This document shows positions 24,717 to 33,672 of a stretch of DNA of 64,000 nucleotides, one piece after another. Each line of letters starts with the position of its first letter. The stretch's first letter is position 1. The stretch covers positions 7,624,001 to 7,688,000 of the forward strand of contig NZ_CP109199.1 in assembly GCF_036250065.1 (NCBI RefSeq). The letters are read 5' to 3'. This DNA comes from Micromonospora sp. NBC_01699 (GTDB lineage Bacteria > Actinomycetota > Actinomycetes > Mycobacteriales > Micromonosporaceae). The position numbers and the translations under genes were made by a program. The notes beneath the pieces are model-generated. The model made no database searches, was not told the DNA's origin, and was given only the letters and a program-made list of their open reading frames with translations.

Positions 24717-25700
24717 GTGGCGCTGACCACGGCGCCCAGCTCGACTCCGCGCGCCACCGGCCCCGTCCGGACCCCCGCTGACCAGCGCGGGTCCGGACGG
24801 ATCTGGCAACGCGAGGGTCTGGCCGGGTACGTTTTCCTGTCGCCGTGGCTGATCGGCCTGCTGGCCATCACGGCGGTCCCCATGCTTCTGTCGCTCTACC
24901 TGAGCTTCACCAACTACGACATCCTCACCCCCTGGTCCGAAATCGAGTGGGTGGGGCTGGCCAACTACGAACGGATGTTCACCAGCGACGCGTCGTACTG
25001 GCACGCCGTGCAGGTGACGCTCTCGTTCGCGCTGATCGCCGTACCGCTGAAGCTGGCCGCCGCCCTCGGCGTGGCGCTGCTGCTCAACCGCGCCTGGCGC
25101 GGCGTCGGGTTGTTCCGCGGCCTGTTCTATCTGCCGTCGCTGCTCGGCGGCAGCGTGGCGTTGGCCATCGTCTGGGTCAGCATGTTCAACCGGGACGGGG
25201 CGTTCAACTCGTTCCTCGGCCTCTTCGGCATCGAGGGCAAGCCCTGGGTGAACGACCCGGACTGGGCCCTGGAAACCCTGATGGTGCTGGCCATCTGGCA
25301 GTTCGGCGCACCAATGGTGATCTTCCTGGCCGGGCTGAAGCAGGTGCCGACCGAGCTGTACGAGGCCGCGTCGGTGGACGGGGCCGGCAAGGTCCGGCAG
25401 TTCCTCAGCGTCACCCTGCCGATGCTCTCACCGGTCATCTTCTTCAACCTGGTACTCGAAACGATCAACGGCTTCCAGGGCTTCACCTCGGCATTCGTGC
25501 TCAGCAACGGCACCGGCGGACCGGTCGACTCCACCCTGATGTACACCCTGAACCTCTACATCAAGGGCTTCGTCGATCTGGAGATGGGCTACGCCTCGGC
25601 GATGGCCTGGGTCTTCCTGCTCGCCATCGCGGTGATCACCGTCGTGCTGTTCAGCACCGGCAGGTTCTGGGTGCACTACTCCGACGGGGAGGACCGCTGA
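24717..25700 (+). CDS. ABC sugar transporter permease, MalF/UgpA type
   Basis: 327 residues from GTG with GAGGAG upstream. Six predicted membrane segments: an N-terminal one (YVFLSPWLIGLLAITAVPML) and the core set. The EAA-type cytoplasmic loop for the ATPase is ELYEAASVDGAGKVRQFLSV at about 221-240. The stop overlaps the next permease start by one base (TGATG). No ATPase gene is present; such systems in actinomycetes usually share an MsiK-type ATPase encoded elsewhere. Confidence 0.9.
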   Translation: MALTTAPSSTPRATGPVRTPADQRGSGRIWQREGLAGYVFLSPWLIGLLAITAVPMLLSLYLSFTNYDILTPWSEIEWVGLANYERMFTSDASYWHAVQVTLSFALIAVPLKLAAALGVALLLNRAWRGVGLFRGLFYLPSLLGGSVALAIVWVSMFNRDGAFNSFLGLFGIEGKPWVNDPDWALETLMVLAIWQFGAPMVIFLAGLKQVPTELYEAASVDGAGKVRQFLSVTLPMLSPVIFFNLVLETINGFQGFTSAFVLSNGTGGPVDSTLMYTLNLYIKGFVDLEMGYASAMAWVFLLAIAVITVVLFSTGRFWVHYSDGEDR

Positions 25701-26605
25701 TGGTTACCCAGACCGAGGCCCCGGCCCCGACGGCGGCGCTCGCGCCGACCTCGGCCCGGCGTCCCAGCGGCACCGGCCGGCACCTCGGCCGGCTGCTCAT
25801 CCTGGTCGCGATCCTCGCGGTCGTGCTCTACCCGCTGTTCTGGATGATCGGTACGTCGGTCAAGTCGCCCGAGGAGATCGTCAACAACATCGGGCTGCTG
25901 CCCCGGGAGTTCACCCCCGGCAACTACTCCGACGGCTGGAGCAACTTCGACGTCAGCTTCGGCCGGTTCTTCCTCAACAGCGCGATGGTCAGCCTGCTCA
26001 CCGTGCTCGGCAACGCGCTCTCCTGCCTGCTCGCCGCGTACGCCTTCGCCCGGCTCAGGTTCCGGCTGCGCGGCTTCTGGTTCGCCATCATGATCGGGAC
26101 ATTGCTCCTGCCCGGCCATGTGCTGATCGTGCCGCAGTACATCCTGTTCCGGACCTTCGACATGGTCGGCGGGCCGTGGCCGTACCTGCCGCTGGTCGTG
26201 CCGCAGTTCCTGGCCACCGAGGCGTTCTTCGTCTTCCTGATGGTCCAGTTCATCCGCGGCATCCCGCGCGAACTGGACGAGGCGGCGAAGATCGACGGAG
26301 CCAGCCCGTTCGGCATCTTCCGGTACGTCATCCTGCCGCTGAGCCGACCGGCCCTGGTCACCACGGCGATCTTCTCGTTCATCTGGACCTGGAACGACTT
26401 CTTCCGGCAACTGGTCTACCTCTCCGACCTGGAGGACTACACCGTGCCGGTGGCGCTCACCCTGTTCATCGACTCGACCAGCCAGAGCGCGGTCGGCCCG
26501 ATGTTCGCCATGTCCGTACTCTCCCTGCTGCCGGTGTTCCTCTTCTTCGTGGCCTTCCAGCGCATGCTGGTGGAGGGCCTCAACACCAGCGGCCTGAAGG
26601 GGTGA
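25700..26605 (+). CDS. ABC sugar transporter permease, MalG/UgpE type
   Basis: 301 residues. An Ala/Pro-rich cytoplasmic N-terminus, then six membrane segments starting with LLILVAILAVVLYPLFWMIG. The EAA loop is PRELDEAAKIDGASPFGIFR. It forms the second half of the permease with the preceding gene. The ATG begins at the last base of that gene's stop, so the two are translationally coupled. Confidence 0.9.
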   Translation: MVTQTEAPAPTAALAPTSARRPSGTGRHLGRLLILVAILAVVLYPLFWMIGTSVKSPEEIVNNIGLLPREFTPGNYSDGWSNFDVSFGRFFLNSAMVSLLTVLGNALSCLLAAYAFARLRFRLRGFWFAIMIGTLLLPGHVLIVPQYILFRTFDMVGGPWPYLPLVVPQFLATEAFFVFLMVQFIRGIPRELDEAAKIDGASPFGIFRYVILPLSRPALVTTAIFSFIWTWNDFFRQLVYLSDLEDYTVPVALTLFIDSTSQSAVGPMFAMSVLSLLPVFLFFVAFQRMLVEGLNTSGLKG

Positions 26606-26610
26606 ATCGG

Positions 26611-27282
26611 ATGGGTGAGGTGACTCGGGGCGGGGCGGGGTGGCCGGAGGAACCGGGCGGGTCGGTGGCCCGGCGTCCGGACTGGCGCGACACCCTGCGC
26701 AACGCCAGTGACCTCGCCCTGGTCGGCATCCTCACCACGGTGGCCGCGCTGGCGGTGCTGACCGCGGGTGCCGCGGTCGCCACCGCCAGCGCGGCCGTGC
26801 ACCACTGGACCGAACAGGACGGCTGGCCGGGCACCCGGGCGGTGGTGCGCGGTTTCGTCCGTGGGCTGCTGCCCGGTGCCGTCGCCACGGCGATCTTCGG
26901 TGCGGTCGCCGCCCTGTTCACGGTGAACCTGCTCGCCCTCGGCCGGGGCGTGGTGCCCGGCGGCCCGGCCCTGATCGTGGTCACCGCCGTGCTGGCCGGG
27001 GCGGTGACCGGCTTCGCCGGGCTGACCGTGGTGCAACTCGGTCGGCTCGGCGGGCAGGGCTGGCGGGACGCCGTCCGGCAGGCGGGGCGGGTCGCCGTTG
27101 CCCGGCCGGTCGTACCGCTGGCGCTGGCCGGGGTGCTGGCGCTGGTGGCCGTACTCTGCGGGCTGATCCTGCCGCTGATCACACCGATCCTGGCCGGCTA
27201 CACCCTGCTCGCCCTGCACGCCACCGCACGCCGGATAGCACGCGACGATCTTGCACTTGTGGTCGTGGACGAATCGGACTAA
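26611..27282 (+). CDS. Small integral membrane protein, possibly DUF624/YesL-like
   Basis: 223 residues with about five hydrophobic segments (ALVGILTTVAALAVLTAGAA, then AVATAIFGAVAALFTVNLLA, further pairs, and a C-terminal LILPLITPILAGYTLLALHA). It lies 5 bp after the permease gene; an in-frame GTG at 26602 would overlap that stop, so the start is uncertain. YesL-type DUF624 proteins often accompany sugar ABC transporters in pectin and rhamnogalacturonan loci, and topology and position fit, but I cannot confirm the family by eye. The final codons contain one arm of an inverted repeat. Confidence 0.7.
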   Translation: MGEVTRGGAGWPEEPGGSVARRPDWRDTLRNASDLALVGILTTVAALAVLTAGAAVATASAAVHHWTEQDGWPGTRAVVRGFVRGLLPGAVATAIFGAVAALFTVNLLALGRGVVPGGPALIVVTAVLAGAVTGFAGLTVVQLGRLGGQGWRDAVRQAGRVAVARPVVPLALAGVLALVAVLCGLILPLITPILAGYTLLALHATARRIARDDLALVVVDESD

Positions 27283-27319
27283 GTGCCCCGAATCAGGCGC
27301 CACAAGTGCAAGATCGTCG
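27243..27319. repeat. Perfect 20-bp inverted repeat spanning a gene end
   Basis: CGACGATCTTGCACTTGTGG (27243-27262) recurs in exact reverse complement at 27300-27319, with 37 nt between. The left arm codes for the C-terminus of the membrane protein. It can act as a terminator for both convergent genes, or may be a copy of a genome-wide REP-like element. Confidence 0.8.
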
Positions 27320-27372
27320 AGGGGGTCGGTGGGCAGGGCGTGGCGCAGGGTTGGAGGGGGTGGAGGGGGTGG

Positions 27373-30126
27373 CTAGTTTTCTACGAAGCTACGGAAGAGG
27401 AGCGCCGTTTCGCCTGGGCAGACGATTACCGAGGTGTTCCAGGAACAGGCTGACGGTCGTACGTCCCGCAGCTCGCCCAGCTCGAACGGCGCGGCCGAGC
27501 TGACCCGTACGCCGGCAACGCTGACGTCGTCCGTGCTGGTGGAGAGGTTGTCGGCGAAGAGCAGCAGGTTGCCGCCGTCGAGCCGTACCCCGACCCCCTC
27601 CTTGCTGAGCACCTGGGTCCCGTCGGGACGGTAGATGGTGCTGACCTCCGGCGATCCGCCCGCCACCAGCACGTGCTCGCCCACCGCGACCACCCTGTCG
27701 GCCTTGGGAGCTGGCTTGCGCCAGATGTCCTCCGTGGCCCCGTCGCCGTCCTTCGACCCGATCGACACCAGTTCGGTCTTCTCGATGTCGAAGTTCTCCC
27801 GGTCCAGCAGGCAGACCCGGTCCCCACCACAGGCCACCAACGTGTCCGGGTAGTGCTGCTCGGCGGCGGTGTGCAGGACCTTCGGCTCCCCCATCCGCTC
27901 CAGGTCGTATGCCATCACCCGGTAGCCGCTCTCCTTGGGCGTGACGTACAACCGGCCGTCGTGCGCCACCGCGAGATCGGTGTAGGTCGCCACACTCTCC
28001 TTCGACCTGAGCACCTCGCCGCTGTTCACGTCGATCACCCGTGCCGAACGGTCCGCGCCGATCTGTACGATCTTCGGCTTCGCCCCGCCGACGGGTGCCC
28101 GTCCACCCTCCGCGTCCGCCGCCTCGCCCAGGTCATCGGGCACGGTCACCGGATAGACCGAGGTCGTCGCGTTGCCGTACGTGTCCACCGGGCTCGGCTC
28201 GTCCCAGCGCGCCTTTCCGGTGCCCAGATCGAGCCCGACCAGCTGCTTCGCGACCCGGTCGACCAGCACCAGCGTCCGGTCGAAGTACAGCACCGAGTCG
28301 TCACCGCCGATGGTGCGCCGCCACATCTCGCCACCGTCGGCCGGGTCCAGCACCACCAACTCCCGCGAATCGGACCCGCTCGCCTCCTCGGTGCGCAGCA
28401 CCAACCCGCGCGGCAGGGCGACGATGCCGTCCCACCCGTCCGCGACCACCTCCGTCGTCACCTGCCACTCCCGGCTGCCCGTACCGGCCTTCGCGGCGAT
28501 CACCTCCAGCCGCTTGTCCTCCCGCTGGTAGGCGATGTACGCCCGGTTCCCGGTCAGCCCGGTCCAGCTGTAGTACGGCCGCTCCTCCCCCAGCGGGATC
28601 CCCACGCCGACGTCATGGAAGGGCTCGAACGCGATGTCCGAGTAACCGTCGCGGGTGAAGTAGAGCACCGCCGCGGTCACCACCCCCGCCAACGCGAGCA
28701 CGGCGCCCGCACCGATCAGCACCGCCCGCCGCCCCCGCCAGCGACCCGCCCGACCAACACCCCCCGCGTACGCCGTTCCCGGCACCCCGGAACCCGGCAC
28801 CCCGGACGCGGGGACCCCTGACACCGGAAGCGCCGACACGGGAACCCCCGACACCGGAACCCCCGACACCGGAAGCAGCGCTCCCGCCACCGTGGGATCC
28901 GAAGCCCCCGCCACCGCTCCGACCATGACGGGATCCGACGCTCCCGGCACCGGCCCCGAGGTGCCGACCCGCATCGTCAGCTCGGCGAGTGCGCCCTCCG
29001 CCACCGGTAGTTCCGGCTGCTCCAGCACAGTCGGCGCCACACCGAGCTCGGCGTGCAGCAGGCGGGCCACCAGTGGCACCCGGGACGACCCGCCGACCAG
29101 GAACAACCCGGCGAGCTGGTCCGGCCGTAATCCACAGTGGCCAATCACCGAGGCGGCCTCGAAGACGGCGCGCCGCAGCAGTGGGGTGGCCAGCCGTTCC
29201 AGCTCGTCCCGGGTCAGGTGCACCGCCTGCTCCACCCCGGGCACCGCGACCGGTGCGACCGTCGTACGAGAGAGCATCTCCTTCGCGCCGCGTACGTCGT
29301 CCCAGAACTGCCGCCGGTTGCGCCACCCGGTGCTGCTCTCCGGCGCCGCGAGCTGCCGCCACGCCTCCGGTTGCCCGGCACCGACCAGCCGACCGATCTG
29401 CTCCACCAGGGCCGCGTCCAGATCGAGCCCGCCCAGCTCGGACAGCCCGCCCGAGCCGACCACGACAAACCGGGCCCGTCCACCGTGGTCGATTCCCTCG
29501 TTGCGTACGACCGCGACGTCGAGGGTCCCGCCGCCGAAGTCGAAGACCCCGATCGCCGCACCCACCGGCACCGGACGCCGCAGAACCTCCGCGAAGTACC
29601 GGGCCGCCGCCACCGGCTCCGCCACCAGCACCGTACCGCCGCCATCGGCAGCCGTCCCGACGCCGGCCCCCGTCCCGCCGTCGACCGCCCGCACCGGCGG
29701 CCACCCGGCCCGCGCCACCGCCGTGGCCAGCGCACCCCGACGCCGGGCACCCCAACTCGCCGGGTACGTCAGCGCCGCCGGCGGCAGGAAGCCGACCGCC
29801 TCGACGGCGGCCTGCGCCACCGCCCGCAACAGTCCGGCCAGCAGATCCACCGTGGCCACCTCGGCGTCACCGAGCAGCACACCCGGCTCGTCGATCCGCC
29901 GTTTCGGGTTCGGGTCGTAACGTCCCGGATCCGCCTGAGCCAGCCGCTGCGCGTCCCGCCCCACGTGCAGCAGACCGGTCGCATCGAGGAAAACCCCCGA
30001 CGGCATGACCGGCTGCCCGTCGAACAGCAGTGGCCGGGTCCGCCCGTCCGGCCAGCGCAACACCGCCACCGTGTTCGACGTACCAAGATCAACGCCGAGC
30101 GCGTAGCCGCCGTCCTGCGCTGCCAT
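27373..30126 (-). CDS. Membrane-spanning Hsp70-like ATPase fused to a beta-propeller
   Basis: 917 residues. An Hsp70/actin-like ATPase occupies about 8-390: phosphate-1 loop GVDLGTSNTV (11-20), phosphate-2 loop GVFDFGGGTLDVAVV (193-207), adenosine motif LFLVGGSSRVPLVARLL (341-357). The usual substrate-binding domain is absent. Instead a repeat linker (SGVPV units, about 419-448) leads to one membrane helix (about 468-491) and an outward PQQ-like beta-propeller of about 420 residues with repeated GxxxW-type blades. ATP binding inside would thus be joined to a sensor or scaffold outside. It stands alone between two large hairpins. Role unknown. Confidence 0.88.
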   Translation of the reverse strand: MAAQDGGYALGVDLGTSNTVAVLRWPDGRTRPLLFDGQPVMPSGVFLDATGLLHVGRDAQRLAQADPGRYDPNPKRRIDEPGVLLGDAEVATVDLLAGLLRAVAQAAVEAVGFLPPAALTYPASWGARRRGALATAVARAGWPPVRAVDGGTGAGVGTAADGGGTVLVAEPVAAARYFAEVLRRPVPVGAAIGVFDFGGGTLDVAVVRNEGIDHGGRARFVVVGSGGLSELGGLDLDAALVEQIGRLVGAGQPEAWRQLAAPESSTGWRNRRQFWDDVRGAKEMLSRTTVAPVAVPGVEQAVHLTRDELERLATPLLRRAVFEAASVIGHCGLRPDQLAGLFLVGGSSRVPLVARLLHAELGVAPTVLEQPELPVAEGALAELTMRVGTSGPVPGASDPVMVGAVAGASDPTVAGALLPVSGVPVSGVPVSALPVSGVPASGVPGSGVPGTAYAGGVGRAGRWRGRRAVLIGAGAVLALAGVVTAAVLYFTRDGYSDIAFEPFHDVGVGIPLGEERPYYSWTGLTGNRAYIAYQREDKRLEVIAAKAGTGSREWQVTTEVVADGWDGIVALPRGLVLRTEEASGSDSRELVVLDPADGGEMWRRTIGGDDSVLYFDRTLVLVDRVAKQLVGLDLGTGKARWDEPSPVDTYGNATTSVYPVTVPDDLGEAADAEGGRAPVGGAKPKIVQIGADRSARVIDVNSGEVLRSKESVATYTDLAVAHDGRLYVTPKESGYRVMAYDLERMGEPKVLHTAAEQHYPDTLVACGGDRVCLLDRENFDIEKTELVSIGSKDGDGATEDIWRKPAPKADRVVAVGEHVLVAGGSPEVSTIYRPDGTQVLSKEGVGVRLDGGNLLLFADNLSTSTDDVSVAGVRVSSAAPFELGELRDVRPSACSWNTSVIVCPGETALLFRSFVEN
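28781..28875. repeat. 15-bp tandem repeats encoding the SGVPV linker
   Basis: About six degenerate copies of a GC-rich 15-bp unit lie inside the Hsp70-propeller gene. They encode Ser-Gly-Val-Pro-Val and variants just before the membrane helix. Confidence 0.7.
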
Positions 30127-30209
30127 CTACCGACTCCTCCGGGGCCGAGGAAATTACCCGGCCCCGAATGCTACGGCCACCGCGCAGCCCCACCACCCGA
30201 GCCACCACA

Positions 30210-30282
30210 GGGGTTGGGCCCGCCGTGACCGGCGAGGGGATCAAGCCTGACGGCCCTCGCCGGTCACGGCGGGCCCAACCCC
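30210..30282. terminator. Very long perfect hairpin (29-bp arms) after rlmB
   Basis: The arms at 30210-30238 and 30254-30282 are exact reverse complements over 29 bp, with a 15-nt loop. They begin GGGGTTGGGCCCGCC and end GGCGGGCCCAACCCC. It follows the minus-strand rlmB stop by 58 bp and lies upstream of the Hsp70-propeller gene. A terminator is the simplest reading; the arm length is unusual. Confidence 0.7.
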
Positions 30283-30340
30283 ACCGCACGCGCGCATCGA
30301 CCCAACCGCGCAGACCGAGCACGGCGGACCAACCCAAAGA

Positions 30341-31501
30341 TCAGACGGCAGCCCGACGCCGAGCCACCTCAGCCAACGTCACCGCAGCCGCCACGCTGGC
30401 GTTCAACGACTCGACCTCGGACATCATCGGAATGCTCACCCGCAGATCACACGTGGCCCCGACCAGCCGCGACAGCCCACGCCCCTCCGAGCCGACCACC
30501 ACCACCAGCGGTCCGACCGCGGCCTCCAGGTCGTACAGATCGGTTTCGCCGTCGGCGTCCAGCCCGACCACCATGAAGCCGGCCTCCTGGCACGCCTTCA
30601 GCGACCGGGTCAGGTTGACCACCTGGCTCACCGGCACCCGCGCCGCGGCGCCCGCGCTGGTCCGCCACGCGGTCGCGGTGATGCCCGCCGCCCGACGTTC
30701 CGGTACGAAGATCCCCTGGGCGCCGAACGCCGCCGCCGAGCGGATCACCGCGCCGAGGTTGCGCGGGTCGGTCACCCCGTCGAGCGCCACCAGCAGCGGC
30801 GCGGTCTGTTCCAGCGACGCGGTGAGCAGGTCGTCGAACGACTGGTACGCGAACGGCGGCACCTGGATGCCGACACCCTGGTGCAGCACCCCGCCGGTCA
30901 TCCGGTCCAACTCGGCCCGGCTGATCTCCAGGATCGCGATGCCCCGGTCCGCGGCGATCCGGACCAGCTCGTTCACCCGGTCGTCGACCTCGATGCCCTG
31001 CGCGATGTAGAGCGCGGTCGCCGGCACGTTCGCCCGCAGCGCCTCGACCACCGGGTTCCGCCCGACCAGCAACTCCGGCGCGTCCTTGGCCGGGTTCGAC
31101 TTGCGCCCCGGCGCGACCCGGGGTCCCCGGCTCGGCTGCTTCGGGCCACCCCGGCCACCCGCGCCCCGTGCGGCACCGGCACCCCGGCCCGTACCGGCGG
31201 CCCGACTGCCCCGGCCACTGCCGCCGCCACCGGCGCCCCAGGTGGTGTCCTTCGTGCCCGGCTGACCGATCTTCGGGGCGCGGCCCTCCTCGGCCGCCGC
31301 CCGGCGCTCCTTGTCCTGCTTCCAGGCGGTGCGCTCCGGCACCTGCTCGGTGCCGGAGTAGCCCTTGTGCCAGGGGCGTTCGTCGGCGGGCAGGGTCCGA
31401 CCCCGGCCGGCGAGCGAGGCCCGGTTCTTGCCGCCGGATCCGGCGGGAGCGCCCTTCTTGGCGGTCACCCGCCGACCACGCCGCTGTGAGTTGCCGGCCA
31501 T
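30341..31501 (-). CDS. rlmB: 23S rRNA (guanosine-2'-O-)-methyltransferase RlmB (SpoU/TrmH family)
   Basis: 386 residues. A long basic, Gly/Arg-rich N-terminal extension (about 1-140), as in many actinobacterial homologues, precedes the RNA-binding substrate domain ([18 protein letters not shown]) and the knotted SPOUT methyltransferase domain. Its three motifs are present: [34 protein letters not shown] and [19 protein letters not shown]. It methylates G2251 in the peptidyl-transferase loop. It shares one base with the cysS stop (TGATG), a conserved cysS-rlmB arrangement. Confidence 0.94.
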   Translation of the reverse strand: MAGNSQRRGRRVTAKKGAPAGSGGKNRASLAGRGRTLPADERPWHKGYSGTEQVPERTAWKQDKERRAAAEEGRAPKIGQPGTKDTTWGAGGGGSGRGSRAAGTGRGAGAARGAGGRGGPKQPSRGPRVAPGRKSNPAKDAPELLVGRNPVVEALRANVPATALYIAQGIEVDDRVNELVRIAADRGIAILEISRAELDRMTGGVLHQGVGIQVPPFAYQSFDDLLTASLEQTAPLLVALDGVTDPRNLGAVIRSAAAFGAQGIFVPERRAAGITATAWRTSAGAAARVPVSQVVNLTRSLKACQEAGFMVVGLDADGETDLYDLEAAVGPLVVVVGSEGRGLSRLVGATCDLRVSIPMMSEVESLNASVAAAVTLAEVARRRAAV

Positions 31502-32916
31502 CAGTCCTGTTCTCCGATCGTCCAACGCGGTCCATGGGGGGTGTCCTCGACCACGACACCAGCGTGCCTGAGCTGGTCGCGCACCCCGTCGGCGGCGGTC
31601 CAGTCCTTTCGGGCGCGGGCCTGCGCGCGCTGTTCCAGCGCCAGCGCCACCAGCGCGTCGATGACGTTCCGCAGCTCGCCATCCTGCCCGTGATCGGCCC
31701 AGGCCGGATCGAGGGGGTCGACGCCGAGCAGGTCCAGCATCGTGCGGACCGAGACCAGCGTACTGCGGACGGCGTTGTCGTCGCCTTCGGCCAGCGCGTT
31801 GTTGCCCTCGCGGAGCACCTCGTGCAGCGCCGCCAGGGCGGCCGAGGTGTTCAGGTCGTCGTCCATGGCGGCGGCGAAGGCGGCCGGTACGGCACCCAAC
31901 TCGGCCGGGCCGACCCGCTCCACCGCCCGCTGGACGAAGCCCTCCAGCCGCCGGTACGCCACCGCGGCCTCGCCGAGCGCCTCGTCGGAGTAGTCGATCC
32001 GGGACCGGTAGTGCGGCGACGCCAGGTAGTACCGCAACTCCACCGGGCGTACGCCGAGCGCGGTGACGTGCGCCAGGTCGAGCGCGTTCCCGAGCGACTT
32101 GCCCATCTTGGCCTCGCCGAGGTTGAGCAGGCCGTGGTGCACCCAGTACCGGGCGAACGGCAGCCCGGCCGAGCGGGACTGGGCGAGCTCGTTCTCGTGG
32201 TGCGGGAAGACCAGGTCGAGGCCGCCGCCGTGGATGTCGAACTCGGCACCGAGGTAACGGCGGCACATCGCCGAGCACTCGATGTGCCAGCCGGGCCGCC
32301 CCCGCCCCCACGGCGATGGCCAGGAGGCATCCTGCGGTTCTTCCGGTTTCACGCCCTTCCACAGGGCGAAGTCCCGGGGGTCCCGCTTGCCGCGTTCGAA
32401 CTCGTCCGTGCCGGCCTGCACCGATTCCAGCTGCTGGCCGGAGAGGAAACCGTAGTCGGGGTCCGACTTCACGTCGAAGTAGACGTCGCCCGAGTCGTCC
32501 CCGGCCGGGTACGCGTGCCCGCCGTCGATCAGCGCCTGGATCAGCTCGTGCATCTCCGGGATGTGCCCGGTCGCCCTCGGCTCGTACGTCGGCGGCGCGA
32601 CGTTCAACGTCCGGTACGTATTCGCCAGGATGACCTCGTTGGCGTACGCGATCGACCAGAACGGGCGCTCCTGCTCCCGGCACTTGACCAGGAGCTTGTC
32701 GTCGATGTCGGTCAGGTTCCGGATGAAGGTCACGTCGAGACCGGCGTACGTCAGCCAGCGGCGCAGCACGTCGTAGTTGACCCCGGAGCGAAGGTGGCCG
32801 ATGTGTGGCGGCCCCTGGAGGGTGAGACCACACAGATAGACCCCCACCTTGCCGGGTTGCCGCGGGACGAAGTCCCGCACCGATCGGGTGGCGGTGTCGT
32901 ATAGGCGTAGCGTCAC
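31501..32916 (-). CDS. cysS: Cysteinyl-tRNA synthetase
   Basis: 471 residues, standard length. Class I motifs PHIGHLRSG (HIGH, about 36-44) and KMGKSLGN (KMSKS-like) frame the Rossmann domain. Zinc ligands lie in [16 protein letters not shown] and [11 protein letters not shown]. The start is GTG at 32916: on the minus strand TACCCT ends 6 nt before it and there is no Shine-Dalgarno sequence, so the mRNA is probably leaderless. The first gene of cysS-rlmB. Confidence 0.94.
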   Translation of the reverse strand: MTLRLYDTATRSVRDFVPRQPGKVGVYLCGLTLQGPPHIGHLRSGVNYDVLRRWLTYAGLDVTFIRNLTDIDDKLLVKCREQERPFWSIAYANEVILANTYRTLNVAPPTYEPRATGHIPEMHELIQALIDGGHAYPAGDDSGDVYFDVKSDPDYGFLSGQQLESVQAGTDEFERGKRDPRDFALWKGVKPEEPQDASWPSPWGRGRPGWHIECSAMCRRYLGAEFDIHGGGLDLVFPHHENELAQSRSAGLPFARYWVHHGLLNLGEAKMGKSLGNALDLAHVTALGVRPVELRYYLASPHYRSRIDYSDEALGEAAVAYRRLEGFVQRAVERVGPAELGAVPAAFAAAMDDDLNTSAALAALHEVLREGNNALAEGDDNAVRSTLVSVRTMLDLLGVDPLDPAWADHGQDGELRNVIDALVALALEQRAQARARKDWTAADGVRDQLRHAGVVVEDTPHGPRWTIGEQD

Positions 32917-33007
32917 CGCACAAGGGTAACGGTCACCGGTTCCGGCCGTTGTACGCGCGCGGCCCTCGCCCGAAGCCCTCAGCCGGGGTCCGGCCGCCGG
33001 CCCGCCG

Positions 33008-33013
33008 TACGCT
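33008..33013 (+). promoter_or_regulatory. -10 box for a probably leaderless IclR gene
   Basis: TACGCT ends 7 nt before the GTG at 33021 and no Shine-Dalgarno sequence is visible. Transcription should therefore begin at or next to the start codon. Confidence 0.45.
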
Positions 33014-33020
33014 GCCTGTT

Positions 33021-33668
33021 GTGGAGCCGACGGGTCACACCGGTGAGACGGCGCAGACCCTGGACCGGGGCCTGCGGCTGCTGCACCTGGTCGCCGACGC
33101 ACCGGGCGGGCTGACCGTGACCGAGGCGGCGACCCGGCTCGGGGTGGGTCGGGCGGTGGTCTACCGGCTGGTCGGCGCCCTCACCCAGCACGGCATGGTC
33201 CGGCGCGACGCCGCCGGTCGGCTGCGCCTCGGGGTCGGGGTGCTGCACCTGGCCCGGCGGGCCCAACCGCTGCTCGCCGACGCCGCCCTGCCGGCGCTGC
33301 GTCGGCTGGCCGAGCAGGCCGGTGCGACCGCCCACCTGACGGTGGTCGAGGGGACCGAGGCGGTAGCGGTCGCGGTGGTCGAGCCGAGCTGGACCTCGTT
33401 CCACGTCGCCTACCGGACCGGTTACCGGCATCCGTTGGACCGGGGCGCCGCCGGGCAGGCGATCATCGCCGGGCGCGCGGGGCAGGTCGAGCCGGTCGCC
33501 ACCACCGGCGAGTTGCAACCCGGGGCGTACGGGGTGGCCGCGCCGGTGCTCGGCGTACCGGGGCTGGAGGCGAGCGTCGGGGTGGTGGCGCTCGCCCCGC
33601 TGGACGTACCCGCCGTCGGGGCGCAGGTACGCGCCGCCGCGGAGACGATCGGTCGGGCGCTGGCCTGA
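33021..33668 (+). CDS. IclR-family transcriptional regulator
   Basis: 215 residues. Winged HTH at about 10-70 (TLDRGLRLLHLVADAPGGLT, then VTEAATRLGVGRAVVYRLVG), and an effector-binding IclR domain (TAHLTVVEGTEAVAVAVVEP, HPLDRGAAGQAI, GAYGVAAPVLG). The protein is somewhat shorter than the usual 250 residues, with a compressed effector domain. Its target is not evident: neighbours are cysS and class II fumarase. It ends 4 bp from the convergent fumC stop. Confidence 0.87.
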   Translation: MEPTGHTGETAQTLDRGLRLLHLVADAPGGLTVTEAATRLGVGRAVVYRLVGALTQHGMVRRDAAGRLRLGVGVLHLARRAQPLLADAALPALRRLAEQAGATAHLTVVEGTEAVAVAVVEPSWTSFHVAYRTGYRHPLDRGAAGQAIIAGRAGQVEPVATTGELQPGAYGVAAPVLGVPGLEASVGVVALAPLDVPAVGAQVRAAAETIGRALA

Positions 33669-33672
33669 CGGC

